Shown here: piece after piece, positions 18,709-27,527 of the stretch
How positions within the stretch are numbered: position 1 is the first letter of the stretch
Layout: every line of letters begins with the position of its first letter
Source: Rhodothalassium salexigens DSM 2132
GTDB lineage: Bacteria; Pseudomonadota; Alphaproteobacteria; Sphingomonadales; Rhodothalassiaceae
Assembly: GCF_004341375.1 (NCBI RefSeq)
Contig: NZ_SLXO01000007.1
Coordinates: forward strand, 1 to 64,000
Direction of reading: 5' to 3'
DNA: 64,000 nt
Program-made: the position numbers and the translations under genes
The notes under the pieces: generated by a model
Seen by the model: the letters and a program-made list of their open reading frames with translations, nothing else
The model's database searches: none
Told to the model about the DNA's origin: nothing

Positions 18709-21462
18709 ATGAAAACACCCATGCGACTTGCCGTGCTCGGCGCGGCCGTCCTGGCACTCGCCGCGTGCGAGCCGCAGCCGGACAAACCCGCCGCCGATCA
18801 GGCCGCCCCTGACACCATGGCGGACGCCGCCGCGCCGGCGGGCGATGTTGATATTCCCACCGGCCGCCTGGGCGACGCCGTGGTGCCGTCGCACTACCGG
18901 CTCGACCTGACCATCGTGCCGAGCGAACCCGGGTTTTCGGGCCAGGTGGCCATCGACGTGACGTTCAACGAGGCGCGCGAGCGGATCTATCTGCACGGCC
19001 GCGACCTGGACGTGACCGAGATCTATCTGACCGAGGCCGACGGCGACCGCGTCGACGCGCGCTATACCCAGGTGGACGAAACCGGTGTCGCCGCCGTCGA
19101 CCTGGCCGAGACCGTCGAGCCCGGCGAGGCCACCCTGCACGTCACCTACACCGCACCGTTCAACCAGTCGCTCGAAGGGCTCTACCATGTGGCCGAGGGC
19201 GGCGAGGACTATGCGATCACCCAGTTCGAGGCGACCTCGGCGCGGCTCGCCTTCCCCGGCTTCGACGAGCCGGCGTTCAAGCAGCCGTTCGACATCAGCG
19301 TCACCGCCAAGGCCGACCACGCGGTGATCACCACCACGCCCGAGGTGAGCGCCGAGCCGCTCGACGGCGGCCTGGTCAAGCGCACCTTCGCCACCACCGA
19401 GCCCCTGCCCACCTATCTGCTGGCGTTCGCCGTCGGCCCGTGGGACGTGGTCGAATGGCAGCCGTTGCCGACCACCGAGATCCGCGACCGCACCGTGCCG
19501 CTGCGCGGCGTCGCCGCCAAGGGCAAAGGCGAACAGCTCACCTATGCGCTCGACAACACCGCCGGCATCGTCGAGGCGCTGGAGGACTATTTCGGCCGCC
19601 CCTACCCATACAAGAAGCTCGACATCATCGCCGTGCCCGACTTCGCCGCCGGGGCGATGGAGAATGTGGGCGCGATCACCTATCGCGAACAGTTGCTGCT
19701 GCTCGGCGACGGCACCAATGTGTCGACCCAACGCAAGCAATCCTATGCCCGCGTCCACGCCCACGAACTGGCCCACCAGTGGTTCGGCAATCTGGTCACC
19801 CCGGTGTGGTGGGACGACATCTGGCTGAACGAGGCGTTCGCCACCTGGATGGGCAACAAGGCGGTGCACGCCTGGGCGCCCGACCAGGGCTATGGCAACA
19901 TCACCCTGCGCGGCATGCTGCGGGTGATGAACGTGGACTCGCTGCAAAGCGCGCGCCAGATCCGCAACCCCATCGACAGCAACCACGACATCGCCTCGGC
20001 TTTCGACGGCATCACCTATTCCAAGGGCGGCGGCGTGCTGGAGATGTTCGAAAGCTTCCTCGGCGAAGCGGCGTTCCGCGACGGCGTGCGCCTGCACATG
20101 GAGCGCTTCGCCCATGACGTGGCCGACGTGAACGACTTCATGGCCAGCCTGGCCGAAGGCGCCGATCGCCCGGACGTGGTCGAAGCGTTCGAAAGCTTCC
20201 TCTACCAGAAGGGCGTGCCCCTGGTCAGCGCCTCGGCCACCTGCACCGACGGCTCGGCCACCGTGTCGTTGAGCCAGCGGCGCTATCTGCCGGTGGGCTC
20301 GGATGCCGAGACCGACCAGCAATGGCAGATCCCGGTGTGCGTCGCCTATGGCGGCGACGGCGAGCGCGGCAAGGCCTGCGCGCTGTTCGACGCCGAACAA
20401 GCCAGCCCGATCACCATCGACGGCCAATGCCCGGCGTGGATCATGCCCAACGCCAATGGCTCGGGCTATTATCGCTGGACCCTCGACGACGCCGGCTGGA
20501 GCGCGCTGATCGATCATTTCGACGCGCTGAACACCCGCGAGCGCCTGTCGCTCGGCGACAGCCTGGCCGCCGCCTTCAACGCCGACGCAGTGTCGGTGGC
20601 GACGCTGGTGGACGCCGCGCGCATCCAGGCCAAGGCCCAGGCGCGCGAGGTGGTCATGAGCCCGGTCGGCGACCTGGCCAGCCTGCACGCCATGGTCGAC
20701 GACGACGCCACCGAAGAGGCCATCGAGGCGCTGGTGCGCGAGCTTTACGCGCCCAAGCTCGACGAGATCGGGCTGAGCCCCTCGGAGTCCGAAGGCGTCG
20801 AGGTCAGCCTGATGCGCGCGCCGCTGGTCTCGACCCTGGCCCGGCTCGGCCAGCACGAAGACCTGCGCGACACGCTGGTCGAGATGGCCGTAGCCTATGT
20901 GGGCGACGAGGACGAGGCGCTCGACCCGACCGCCATCGACCCGAGCCTGATCGGCGTGGCGCTGGCGGTGGCGATCGACGAGGGCGACGACGCCTTCGCC
21001 GAGACGCTCAAGGCCAAGGCGCTGGCCTCGCGCGATGCCAGCTTCCGCCAGCGCGCCCTGGTCGCCCTGGCGCAAAGCGAGGACGACGACATGGCCGAAG
21101 CGATGCGCACATTGGCGCTGACCGACGCGGTGCGCGACAATGAGGCGACGGCGATCCTGTTCACCCTCATGGGCGTCGACGAGCACACCGACGACATGTG
21201 GGATTGGATCCGCGAACCGGCCAATTTCGACGGCGTGCTGGCGCGCATCCCGACCTGGAACAAGGGCGACATCGCCCGGGTCGGCAGCATGTTCTGCAGC
21301 GCCGACAAGGCCGACGAGGTGAAAGCCTACTTCGAGGGTCGCATCGAGACGCTGGAAGGCGGCCCGCGGGCCCTGGCCCAGACGCTCGAAGGCATCGAGC
21401 TGTGCGCCGCGGCCAAGGCGGCCAAGGCCGACGAGGTGAAAGCCTACTTCGAGGGCGACTAA
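18709..21462 (+). CDS. M1 family aminopeptidase, lipoprotein
   Basis: A 917-residue zinc aminopeptidase that trims N-terminal residues from peptides, probably outside the cytoplasm. The N-terminus RLAVLGAAVLALAACEP is a lipoprotein signal with lipobox LAAC. GAMEN (about 315) and HELAHQWFGN with the downstream Glu (WLNEAF) are the exopeptidase and zinc motifs. The long C-terminal part is the ERAP1_C-type helical domain. I chose the ATG at 18709; an upstream in-frame start at 18631 would bury the signal peptide. The last 13 residues (KADEVKAYFEG + Asp) repeat a segment 39 residues earlier, caused by a perfect 32-bp direct repeat. It lies alone between the cytochrome terminator and the convergent NlpC gene. 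Confidence 0.95.
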   Translation: MKTPMRLAVLGAAVLALAACEPQPDKPAADQAAPDTMADAAAPAGDVDIPTGRLGDAVVPSHYRLDLTIVPSEPGFSGQVAIDVTFNEARERIYLHGRDLDVTEIYLTEADGDRVDARYTQVDETGVAAVDLAETVEPGEATLHVTYTAPFNQSLEGLYHVAEGGEDYAITQFEATSARLAFPGFDEPAFKQPFDISVTAKADHAVITTTPEVSAEPLDGGLVKRTFATTEPLPTYLLAFAVGPWDVVEWQPLPTTEIRDRTVPLRGVAAKGKGEQLTYALDNTAGIVEALEDYFGRPYPYKKLDIIAVPDFAAGAMENVGAITYREQLLLLGDGTNVSTQRKQSYARVHAHELAHQWFGNLVTPVWWDDIWLNEAFATWMGNKAVHAWAPDQGYGNITLRGMLRVMNVDSLQSARQIRNPIDSNHDIASAFDGITYSKGGGVLEMFESFLGEAAFRDGVRLHMERFAHDVADVNDFMASLAEGADRPDVVEAFESFLYQKGVPLVSASATCTDGSATVSLSQRRYLPVGSDAETDQQWQIPVCVAYGGDGERGKACALFDAEQASPITIDGQCPAWIMPNANGSGYYRWTLDDAGWSALIDHFDALNTRERLSLGDSLAAAFNADAVSVATLVDAARIQAKAQAREVVMSPVGDLASLHAMVDDDATEEAIEALVRELYAPKLDEIGLSPSESEGVEVSLMRAPLVSTLARLGQHEDLRDTLVEMAVAYVGDEDEALDPTAIDPSLIGVALAVAIDEGDDAFAETLKAKALASRDASFRQRALVALAQSEDDDMAEAMRTLALTDAVRDNEATAILFTLMGVDEHTDDMWDWIREPANFDGVLARIPTWNKGDIARVGSMFCSADKADEVKAYFEGRIETLEGGPRALAQTLEGIELCAAAKAAKADEVKAYFEGD
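21307..21455 (+). repeat. Two copies of a 32-bp direct repeat at the 3' end of the M1 aminopeptidase gene
   Basis: Positions 21307-21338 and 21424-21455 are identical over 32 bases (both begin AAGGCCGACGAGGTGAAAGC) and are exactly 117 bp apart, so the reading frame is kept. The coded segment KADEVKAYFEG appears twice, the second time as the very end of the protein. In M1 enzymes the family homology normally ends near the first copy, so the second copy looks like a terminal duplication that replaced the original stop. Confidence 0.85.
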
Positions 21463-21472
21463 GCCCACCCCG

Positions 21473-21497
21473 CCGCCGGCCCACACCGGGCCGGCGG
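21473..21497 (+). repeat. GC-rich hairpin after the M1 aminopeptidase gene; arms identical to 14173-14198
   Basis: CCGCCGGCCC (21473-21482) pairs with GGGCCGGCGG (21488-21497), loop ACACC. The 10-base arms are the same as those of the hairpin after threonine ammonia-lyase. It starts 10 bp after the stop codon and lies between convergent genes; no T-run follows. Probably a transcript-end structure or a dispersed palindrome. Confidence 0.5.
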
Positions 21498-21503
21498 TTG
21501 CCC

Positions 21504-22364
21504 TTAGGGGCGGACGATGCCGCTCAGCGGCTCGGCGTGGTCGCGGGCGAGCCAGGCGATCACATCGTCGAGCGGGTCGACGGTCACCGCCATATGGGTG
21601 GCGTTGGCGTGCAACAGCCGGCCCGGCGCCACCAGAATACCCACATGACCGGGGAAGAACGCCACGTCGCCGCGCGCTGCGGACGCCGGCGCCACGGCGC
21701 GGCCGGTGCGGCTGAGCGCCTGCCATTGCAGGTCGCTGTCGCGCGGCAAGGCCCGCCCGCAGGCGTCGAAGGCGATCTGGATCAGCGCCGAACAGTCAAG
21801 CCCCTCGGCCGACCCGCCGCCCCACAGATAAGGCGCGCCCAGAAACCGCTCAGCCACCGCAGCCGGCGCGTCGGCCAGCGCCTCCACCGGCGCCACATGC
21901 GGCGCCGGCACGTAATCGCCGTCGGCCAGGGCCAAGAACCCCGGCGGATGGTCGCCCGGCCGCGCGCACAGCCGGGCGCCGAAATAGACGCGGATGCGCG
22001 GCGGGTGCTTGATGTCGGGCCGGGGGTAGAGATGGCCCTGGCGAGCGGTGAACCGGTGGGTCGGGCGCTGCGGTCCGGGCTCCAGCGCCGCCGCCGGGAT
22101 ATAGCCCACATAGCCGTCGGCCGCCGCCTGGGCCCAGGCGAAGCCCTCCCCCTCGTCGAACACGGTGACCGCAGCGCCATAGAGCAGCTCGGTCATCAAC
22201 CCGGCGTCCACATGGGGGGCGGAGCGCACCGGCGCGCGACCCCAGACCACGCGGTGCGGCACACCGTCGACGAAGCGCTCGGCGTCGACCCGGCCGCGCA
22301 GGCTGATCGCCGCCAGGTCGGGCCGCGCCGGGGTCAGGCGCGGGTCGAATTCGTTTGCAGTCAT
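21504..22364 (-). CDS. NlpC/P60 (C40) cell-wall peptidase with SH3-like N-terminal region
   Basis: A 286-residue papain-like hydrolase that would cut stem peptides of peptidoglycan. The C-terminal NlpC/P60 domain has Cys191 in GLDCSALIQ, His240 in FPGHVGILV and the third polar residue in LLHANATHMAV (His252), the full catalytic set. Residues about 40-100 (APVRSAPHVDAGLMTELLYGAAVTVFDEGEGFAWAQ, given in part) look like a bacterial SH3 region with its G-W/F-A-x-A-x-x-D-G-Y-x-G-Y ending. No signal peptide is visible, so export is unclear. It starts 6 bp after the MarR stop and is probably cotranscribed with it. Confidence 0.9.
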   Translation of the reverse strand: MTANEFDPRLTPARPDLAAISLRGRVDAERFVDGVPHRVVWGRAPVRSAPHVDAGLMTELLYGAAVTVFDEGEGFAWAQAAADGYVGYIPAAALEPGPQRPTHRFTARQGHLYPRPDIKHPPRIRVYFGARLCARPGDHPPGFLALADGDYVPAPHVAPVEALADAPAAVAERFLGAPYLWGGGSAEGLDCSALIQIAFDACGRALPRDSDLQWQALSRTGRAVAPASAARGDVAFFPGHVGILVAPGRLLHANATHMAVTVDPLDDVIAWLARDHAEPLSGIVRP

Positions 22365-22370
22365 GGGATT

Positions 22371-22766
22371 TTATCCGAAGTCGGCGAGGCCCGCGTCGGC
22401 GCCGTCGTCGAGGCGCAGGCGCGAGCGGGTGATCAGGTCTTCGAATTCGCTCAGGAACACCGCGCCCTTGACCGTGCGCTGGACCAGCACGTTGCGCCGG
22501 TCGGCCGGGTCGCGGCGGCGCTTGAGCAGCCCGCGCCGGCCGAGCGTGTCGAGCGCGCGGGTCACCACCGGCTTGGCAACGCCCAATTCGGCGGCGAGTC
22601 CGCGCACCGTGTGCGGCGGGTCGTCCAGATAGACGGTGAGCAGAATGGTCATCTGCCGGGTCGACAGGTCGGGGCCGCTGCCCTTGACGCTGGCGAGCAA
22701 GGCGCCGCGCCACAGGTGCAGAAGCTGTCGCGTCTCGTCGCCCCGTGCTGATCCCGACACGGTCAT
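22371..22766 (-). CDS. MarR-family transcriptional regulator
   Basis: A 131-residue winged helix-turn-helix regulator. LSTRQMTILLTVYLDDPPHTVRGLAAELGVAKPVVTRALDTLGRRGLLKRRRDPADRRNVLVQRTVKG contains the recognition helix (VAKPVVTRALDTL) and the wing with the DPADRRxVLV pattern typical of the family. Ligand and targets are unknown. The start at 22766 (MTVSGSARGDE) is the only one giving a normal family length; a reading up to 22961 would add 65 unrelated residues. It lies between the M17 aminopeptidase gene upstream and the NlpC/P60 gene, which begins 6 bp downstream. Confidence 0.88.
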   Translation of the reverse strand: MTVSGSARGDETRQLLHLWRGALLASVKGSGPDLSTRQMTILLTVYLDDPPHTVRGLAAELGVAKPVVTRALDTLGRRGLLKRRRDPADRRNVLVQRTVKGAVFLSEFEDLITRSRLRLDDGADAGLADFG

Positions 22767-22851
22767 CCCCTCGCTCGCGGTCCCAAAAGTCGCAGACCTA
22801 GAGCCTAGGAAGGCGCCCGTTAAGGCCGGCTTAATGGCGCCGGCCGGCGGG

Positions 22852-24294
22852 TCACGACGCCGGGAAGCGGTCGGCCAGATAGCGGAACACGGTGCGCAAC
22901 GCCATCGCCTCGCCGCCCTGGGGCCGGCCGGCGCGGTTGCGCTGGTTGTAAGCATAGACATCGAAATGCGCCCATTGCGGCAGGTCGGCGGCGAAGCGTT
23001 GCAGGAACAAGGCGGCGGTGATCGCCCCGGCCATGCCGGTCTCGGCAGCGTTGACCATGTCGGCGATCGGCGACTTCAGGTCTTCTTCGTAAGGCGCATA
23101 GAGCGGCAGACGCCACACCGGGTCGCCCTCGGCCGCCGCCGCCTGGGCAAGCGCCATGGAGAGCCCGTGGTCGGCCGTGAACAAGGCCGGCACGTCGGCG
23201 CCGAGCGCCACCCGCGCCGCCCCAGTCAGGGTCGCGAAGTCGAGCACCAGGTCGGGCGTGTCTTCAGCGGCATAGGTGAGCGCGTCGGCGAGCACCAAGC
23301 GGCCCTCGGCATCGGTATTGGTGATCTCGACGCTGTGGCCGGCCCGGCTCGACAACACGTCGCCGGGGCGAAAGGCGTTGCCCGAGACGGCATTTTCCAC
23401 CGCCGGGATCAGCACCCGCAGGCGCACGTCGAGCCCCGCGGTCATGATCCAGTGGGCCAGCCCGAGCGCGTGCGCCGCGCCGCCCATGTCCTTTTTCATC
23501 AGCCGCATGGCGTTCGACGGCTTGAGGTCGAGGCCGCCGCTGTCGAAACACACGCCCTTGCCCACCAGGGTCAGCTTTGGCGCGTCGGCGCGGCCCCAGC
23601 GCAGATCGATCAGGATCGGCGGCGTGGCACTCGCCCGGCCCACGGCGTGGATCAGCGGAAAGCCCTCGTCGAGCAGATGGTCGCCCTCGATGCAGCGGAA
23701 CGAGGCCTGGTGGCGCTGGGCCAGAATGCCCGCCTCATCGGCCAGTTGGCGCGGCCCCATATGCTCGGTCGGCGTGTTGACTAGGTCGCGGACCATGAAC
23801 AGCCCTTCAAGCGCCGCCACCGCGTCGGCGAGCGCCAGCCCCTCGGGCAGCACCAGCCGGCGCGGCTCGACCGGCTCGGCGGCCTTGCGATAGCGCTCGA
23901 ACCGGTACTGAGCCAGCCCCCAGCCCAGGGCGGCGTGGCGCGCGGCGTCGCCCGACAGGCTGGCGTCGATGCGGTAGACGCCCGCCGGCACCGCCTCGGC
24001 GAGCGCCGCATAGGCCCAGATGTCGGCCATTTCGGCGCCGTCCTCGCCCAGCCCCAGGGCGACCGCCTCAAGCCCGCCCTTGGCCGACGGCAGCGTCACC
24101 ACGCTGCCCTTGGCGGCCTTGAAGTCCTGCATCTCGGCCCAGCGCCGCTGCGGCGCGTCGAGCCCCTTGCGCCACGCCTCGACGCCCGCCGCCGCCACCG
24201 GACGAACCGGGGTCGCCCCCTTGGCCTCGGCGGCGTCGGGCGCGACGAACAGGGTTTCGGGCTTGGGCGTCATGGGCAGCGAGCCTTCGAACAT
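22852..24294 (-). CDS. M17 leucyl aminopeptidase family protein
   Basis: A 480-residue cytosolic di-metal aminopeptidase. The catalytic domain shows LTLVGKGVCFDSGGLDLKPS (metal and catalytic Lys/Asp), MKKDMGGAAH, and the signature NTDAEGRLVLADAL, followed by LVLDFATLTGAARVALG. These match the PepA/PepB family. The N-terminal domain is short and the enzyme looks like the alphaproteobacterial PepB-like form rather than E. coli PepA. I chose the ATG at 24292-24294 (MFEGSLPM); an alternative ATG lies at 24271-24273. It follows htpG by 73 bp on the same strand and precedes the MarR gene by 85 bp. Confidence 0.93.
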   Translation of the reverse strand: MFEGSLPMTPKPETLFVAPDAAEAKGATPVRPVAAAGVEAWRKGLDAPQRRWAEMQDFKAAKGSVVTLPSAKGGLEAVALGLGEDGAEMADIWAYAALAEAVPAGVYRIDASLSGDAARHAALGWGLAQYRFERYRKAAEPVEPRRLVLPEGLALADAVAALEGLFMVRDLVNTPTEHMGPRQLADEAGILAQRHQASFRCIEGDHLLDEGFPLIHAVGRASATPPILIDLRWGRADAPKLTLVGKGVCFDSGGLDLKPSNAMRLMKKDMGGAAHALGLAHWIMTAGLDVRLRVLIPAVENAVSGNAFRPGDVLSSRAGHSVEITNTDAEGRLVLADALTYAAEDTPDLVLDFATLTGAARVALGADVPALFTADHGLSMALAQAAAAEGDPVWRLPLYAPYEEDLKSPIADMVNAAETGMAGAITAALFLQRFAADLPQWAHFDVYAYNQRNRAGRPQGGEAMALRTVFRYLADRFPAS

Positions 24295-24367
24295 GGGGCG
24301 GAGCCTTTCGGGGAGAAACGGAAAAAACCAAGGCAGCGGCGCCGGCACGAGGCCGGCACCGCCGCGC

Positions 24368-26263
24368 TCAGGCGAGACCTTGGGTGATCAGTCGGCTCAA
24401 GCGGCGCGAGAAGGCGGCCGGGTCGTCCGGCGTCTCGCCTTCAAGCACCCGCGCCTGGTCGAACAGCAGCCAGGCGGCGTCTTCCAGGATCGGGGCGTCG
24501 CCCTTGCCCGCCGCCTCGGCCATGGCGCGGACCATGGCGTGGCCGGGGTTGATCTCCAACACCTTGGGCATGGCCTGGGCCATCTGCTGGTGCGCCTTGA
24601 GCATCCGTTCGAGGTGCAGGTCCATGCCGGCATCGTCGGCGACCAGGCAGGCCGGCGTCTCGGTCAGCCGGTCGGAACGGCGCACGTCGGTGACCGTATC
24701 GCCAAGCGCTGCCTTGAGCCGCGCGATCAGCGCGTCGAGCTTGTCGTCGGCCACCGGCTCGGCGTCGTCGCCGGCCGGCGCATCGCCCAGGTCCTTGAGG
24801 TCGGAGCCGCCGCGGGTGATCGACTTGAACGGCTTGCCCTCGAAATCGGTCGCCACCTGGAGCCAGAAGTCGTCCACCGGGTCGGACAGCAGCAGCACTT
24901 CCACGTCGCGGGCCTTGAAGCCTTCAAGCTGCGGCTGGCGCGCCACCGCCGCCTCGTCCTCGCCGGTGACATAGTAGATGGCGCTCTGCTTGTCCTTCAT
25001 GGCGGCCACATAGTCGGCCAGCGACACCCAGCCGTCGCGCTTGGTGGTGCGGAAGCGCGCCAGCTTGAGCAACTGCTCGCGCCGGTCGGCGTCTTCGTAG
25101 AGCCCTTCCTTGAGCACCGGGCCGAACTGTTCCCAGATCTTGGCGAAGGTCTCGGGCTGCTTGTCGGCCAGGCGTTCGAGCTCGGTCAGCGCCTTGTTGG
25201 TGATCGCCTTGCGCATGCGCCGGACCACCGGGTTGTTCTGCAACATCTCGCGGCTGATGTTGAGCGGCAGGTCCTCCGAGTCGATCACGCCGCGCAGGAA
25301 GCGCAGCCAGCCGGGCAGCAACTCGGCGGTGTCGTCGGTGATATAGACCCGGCGCACATAGAGCTTGACGCGCGGCTTGCGGGCCGGGTCAAACAGGTCC
25401 ATCGGGCGCATGGACGGCACGAACAGGAGCACCGTGTACTCGATCATGCCCTCCGCCTTGTAGTGGATCGTCCAGGCGGGCTCGTCGAAGCCGCCGCCCA
25501 CATGGCGGTAGAATTCGGTGTATTCCTCGTCCGCGATGTCGCCCTTGGGCCGGGTCCACAGCGCCGTGCCCTGGCTGACCGAGGCGGCGTCTTCCGCGCC
25601 CGCCTCGCGGATCGTCACCGGCACCGGGATATGGCCCGAATAGGTGCGCACGATGTCGTCGAGCTTGGTGGTGTCCAGAAACTCGCGCGCGTCGTCCTTC
25701 AGGTGCAGGATCACGTCGGTGCCGCGCCCGGCGCGCTCGGCGTTGCGGATCGCATAGTCGCCATGGCCGTCGGACTCCCACTCCTGTGCGGCCTGCTCGC
25801 CGGCGCGGCGCGAGATCACCCGCACCCGGTCGGCGACCATGAAGCTGGCATAGAAGCCGACGCCGAACTGGCCGATCAGCGACACGTCCTTGGCGGCGTC
25901 GCCGGTCAGTTGCTTGGCGAACGCCTCGGTGCCCGACTTGGCGATGGTGCCCAGATGCTCGCGCATCTCGGTGCGGTTCATGCCGATGCCATTGTCGCTG
26001 ACCCGGATGGTGGCGGCGTCCTTGTCCACCTCGACGGTGATCGCGAAATCGGGGTCGTCGCGCGTCAGGTCGGGCTGTGTGAGCGCCTCGTAGCGCAGCT
26101 TGTCGCAGGCGTCGGCGGCGTTGGAGATCAGTTCGCGCAGAAACACTTCGCGCTCGGAATAGACCGAGTCGACCATCAACCGCAGCAGCTTGGCCACTTC
26201 GGCCTCGAAGCCGCGGCGTTCCTCGCCGCTCTGGTCTGAGGATTGGGTCTGACTGTCGCTCAT
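24368..26263 (-). CDS. htpG: Molecular chaperone HtpG (Hsp90)
   Basis: A 631-residue Hsp90-family chaperone ATPase of the cytoplasm. The GHKL ATPase domain shows REVFLRELISNAADACDKLRYEAL, VSDNGIGMNRTEM, and IGQFGVGFYASFMVADRV. The middle domain has the YVRRVYITDDTAELLPGWLRFLRGVIDSEDLPLNISRE region (given as landmarks). All match HtpG, including the C-terminal dimerisation part. The ATG at 26261-26263 (MSDSQTQSSD) is chosen; the frame continues to 26434 but the extra residues are Arg/Pro-rich and unlike the family. No heat-shock promoter was recognised in the 133-bp gap 26264-26396. Confidence 0.97.
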   Translation of the reverse strand: MSDSQTQSSDQSGEERRGFEAEVAKLLRLMVDSVYSEREVFLRELISNAADACDKLRYEALTQPDLTRDDPDFAITVEVDKDAATIRVSDNGIGMNRTEMREHLGTIAKSGTEAFAKQLTGDAAKDVSLIGQFGVGFYASFMVADRVRVISRRAGEQAAQEWESDGHGDYAIRNAERAGRGTDVILHLKDDAREFLDTTKLDDIVRTYSGHIPVPVTIREAGAEDAASVSQGTALWTRPKGDIADEEYTEFYRHVGGGFDEPAWTIHYKAEGMIEYTVLLFVPSMRPMDLFDPARKPRVKLYVRRVYITDDTAELLPGWLRFLRGVIDSEDLPLNISREMLQNNPVVRRMRKAITNKALTELERLADKQPETFAKIWEQFGPVLKEGLYEDADRREQLLKLARFRTTKRDGWVSLADYVAAMKDKQSAIYYVTGEDEAAVARQPQLEGFKARDVEVLLLSDPVDDFWLQVATDFEGKPFKSITRGGSDLKDLGDAPAGDDAEPVADDKLDALIARLKAALGDTVTDVRRSDRLTETPACLVADDAGMDLHLERMLKAHQQMAQAMPKVLEINPGHAMVRAMAEAAGKGDAPILEDAAWLLFDQARVLEGETPDDPAAFSRRLSRLITQGLA

Positions 26264-26396
26264 CCGTCGGTGTCCTCCGGTCATCGGGTCTGGGGGGCGG
26301 TCATCGCCTGCGGGGCGCGCAACGCCGCGCCGCCGGTCGGGAATGGAAACGATCGCCGGCCGGACGCGACCCCGCCGCGCCCGGCCGGCCGCTGGA

Positions 26397-27527
26397 TCAG
26401 GGCCGGGGCTCGCCCGCGTCGGGCTGGGCCGCATCGTCGGCGCCCTTGTCCGGGTCGGCGCTCTTGTCCGGGTCGGTACCAGTGTCGGCGTCGATCAGGT
26501 CATCGCGGCGCGGCGTCAGGTCGTCGCCCTTGTAGGCCGGCAGGGCATATATCCACCCCGACCAGCGCGCGTTCAAGGTCTGGGCTTCCTGCTCGATCTC
26601 GGCACGCCGGGCCTCGGCGCCCCCGTCCGCCTCCGCCGCGATCCGCGCGCCGTCCACCGAGGCGTCGAGCGCAACCCACGCAGCGTCGTCGCGCGGCCAG
26701 ACCCGGGCGGTGACCACCAGGCCGTCCTTGGCGGTCAGGGTGACCACCACCGGCTCGCCCTCGATCCTCTTGTCCTTGGCCGGCGCCACGTCCTTGAGGT
26801 TGATGAAGGTGAGCGCGGTGACCGCCGCACCGGCCTTGCCGCCCGGCGCCACCGTCTCGCCCTCGGCGAGATCGGCGGGCACGAAGTCGCCGGTCTCGGC
26901 GTCGCGGACGATGCGCACGGCCTCGCCGTCGGGATGCGCGACCGAGAGTTCGGCGACCCGGGCCCGGTTCATGTCGAACACGTCCTTGTCGAGCCAGTCG
27001 ATGGGGTCGGGGGACAGGCGCGGCAGGTTGGACACCGTCCAACTGGCCGCTTCCTCGGGCCGGCGCACGAAGGTCTCGCTGTCGCGGTCGACGCTGCCGG
27101 TCTCGCGCTGGCCCACATAGAGCACGGCGAGCGGCTGGCCCTGGGCGTCGAGCAGGCGCAACAGCTTGGCATTCTCCTCGCCCAGGCCCACCTTGGGCAA
27201 CAGGTCGGGGTCGGCGGTCTTTTCCTGCAACCGCTCGGCGGCCACGATGCCGCGCAGCAGGTCGACCACCTGGTCGCGGCGGGCGGGATACCAGCGCCGT
27301 TCGCCCACCTGCCAGACGCCGTCGCGCTTGACCATCGAGACGCTATTGTCCGGCCCGGTGACGGTGATGCGACCGACCTGGTCGATCTTCTGGTCGAGCA
27401 CCGGGAACAGCGCCCGGCTCGACGGCGGCGGCGCCGGGCGCTCACCGAACAGCACCCAGATCGCCCACAGCACCGCCAACAGGGTGACGAAGCCCAGAAC
27501 CGTCGTCTCTTTCTGGCTCATGGTCAT
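26397..27527 (-). CDS. DUF4340 domain protein of the Gld-like ABC cassette
   Basis: A 376-residue protein with one N-terminal membrane anchor (TTVLGFVTLLAVLWAIWVLFG) and a large domain outside, matching DUF4340: IDQVGRITVTGPDNSVSMVKRDGVWQVGERRWYPARRDQVVDLL and repeated short beta-rich units. The C-terminus is a low-complexity Asp/Pro tail. It is the last gene of a four-gene minus-strand operon and overlaps the GldG-like gene by ATGA (27524-27527). DUF4340 proteins regularly accompany GldG-like proteins. The domain probably contacts the GldG-like subunit or the exported substrate; this is inference from gene linkage. Confidence 0.85.
   Translation of the reverse strand: MTMSQKETTVLGFVTLLAVLWAIWVLFGERPAPPPSSRALFPVLDQKIDQVGRITVTGPDNSVSMVKRDGVWQVGERRWYPARRDQVVDLLRGIVAAERLQEKTADPDLLPKVGLGEENAKLLRLLDAQGQPLAVLYVGQRETGSVDRDSETFVRRPEEAASWTVSNLPRLSPDPIDWLDKDVFDMNRARVAELSVAHPDGEAVRIVRDAETGDFVPADLAEGETVAPGGKAGAAVTALTFINLKDVAPAKDKRIEGEPVVVTLTAKDGLVVTARVWPRDDAAWVALDASVDGARIAAEADGGAEARRAEIEQEAQTLNARWSGWIYALPAYKGDDLTPRRDDLIDADTGTDPDKSADPDKGADDAAQPDAGEPRP

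Noticed and set aside
18622-21726. 1034-residue minus-strand frame opposite the M1 aminopeptidase
   Set aside because: Antisense shadow caused by high GC; no recognisable domain, and the plus-strand gene has the GAMEN and HExxH motifs.
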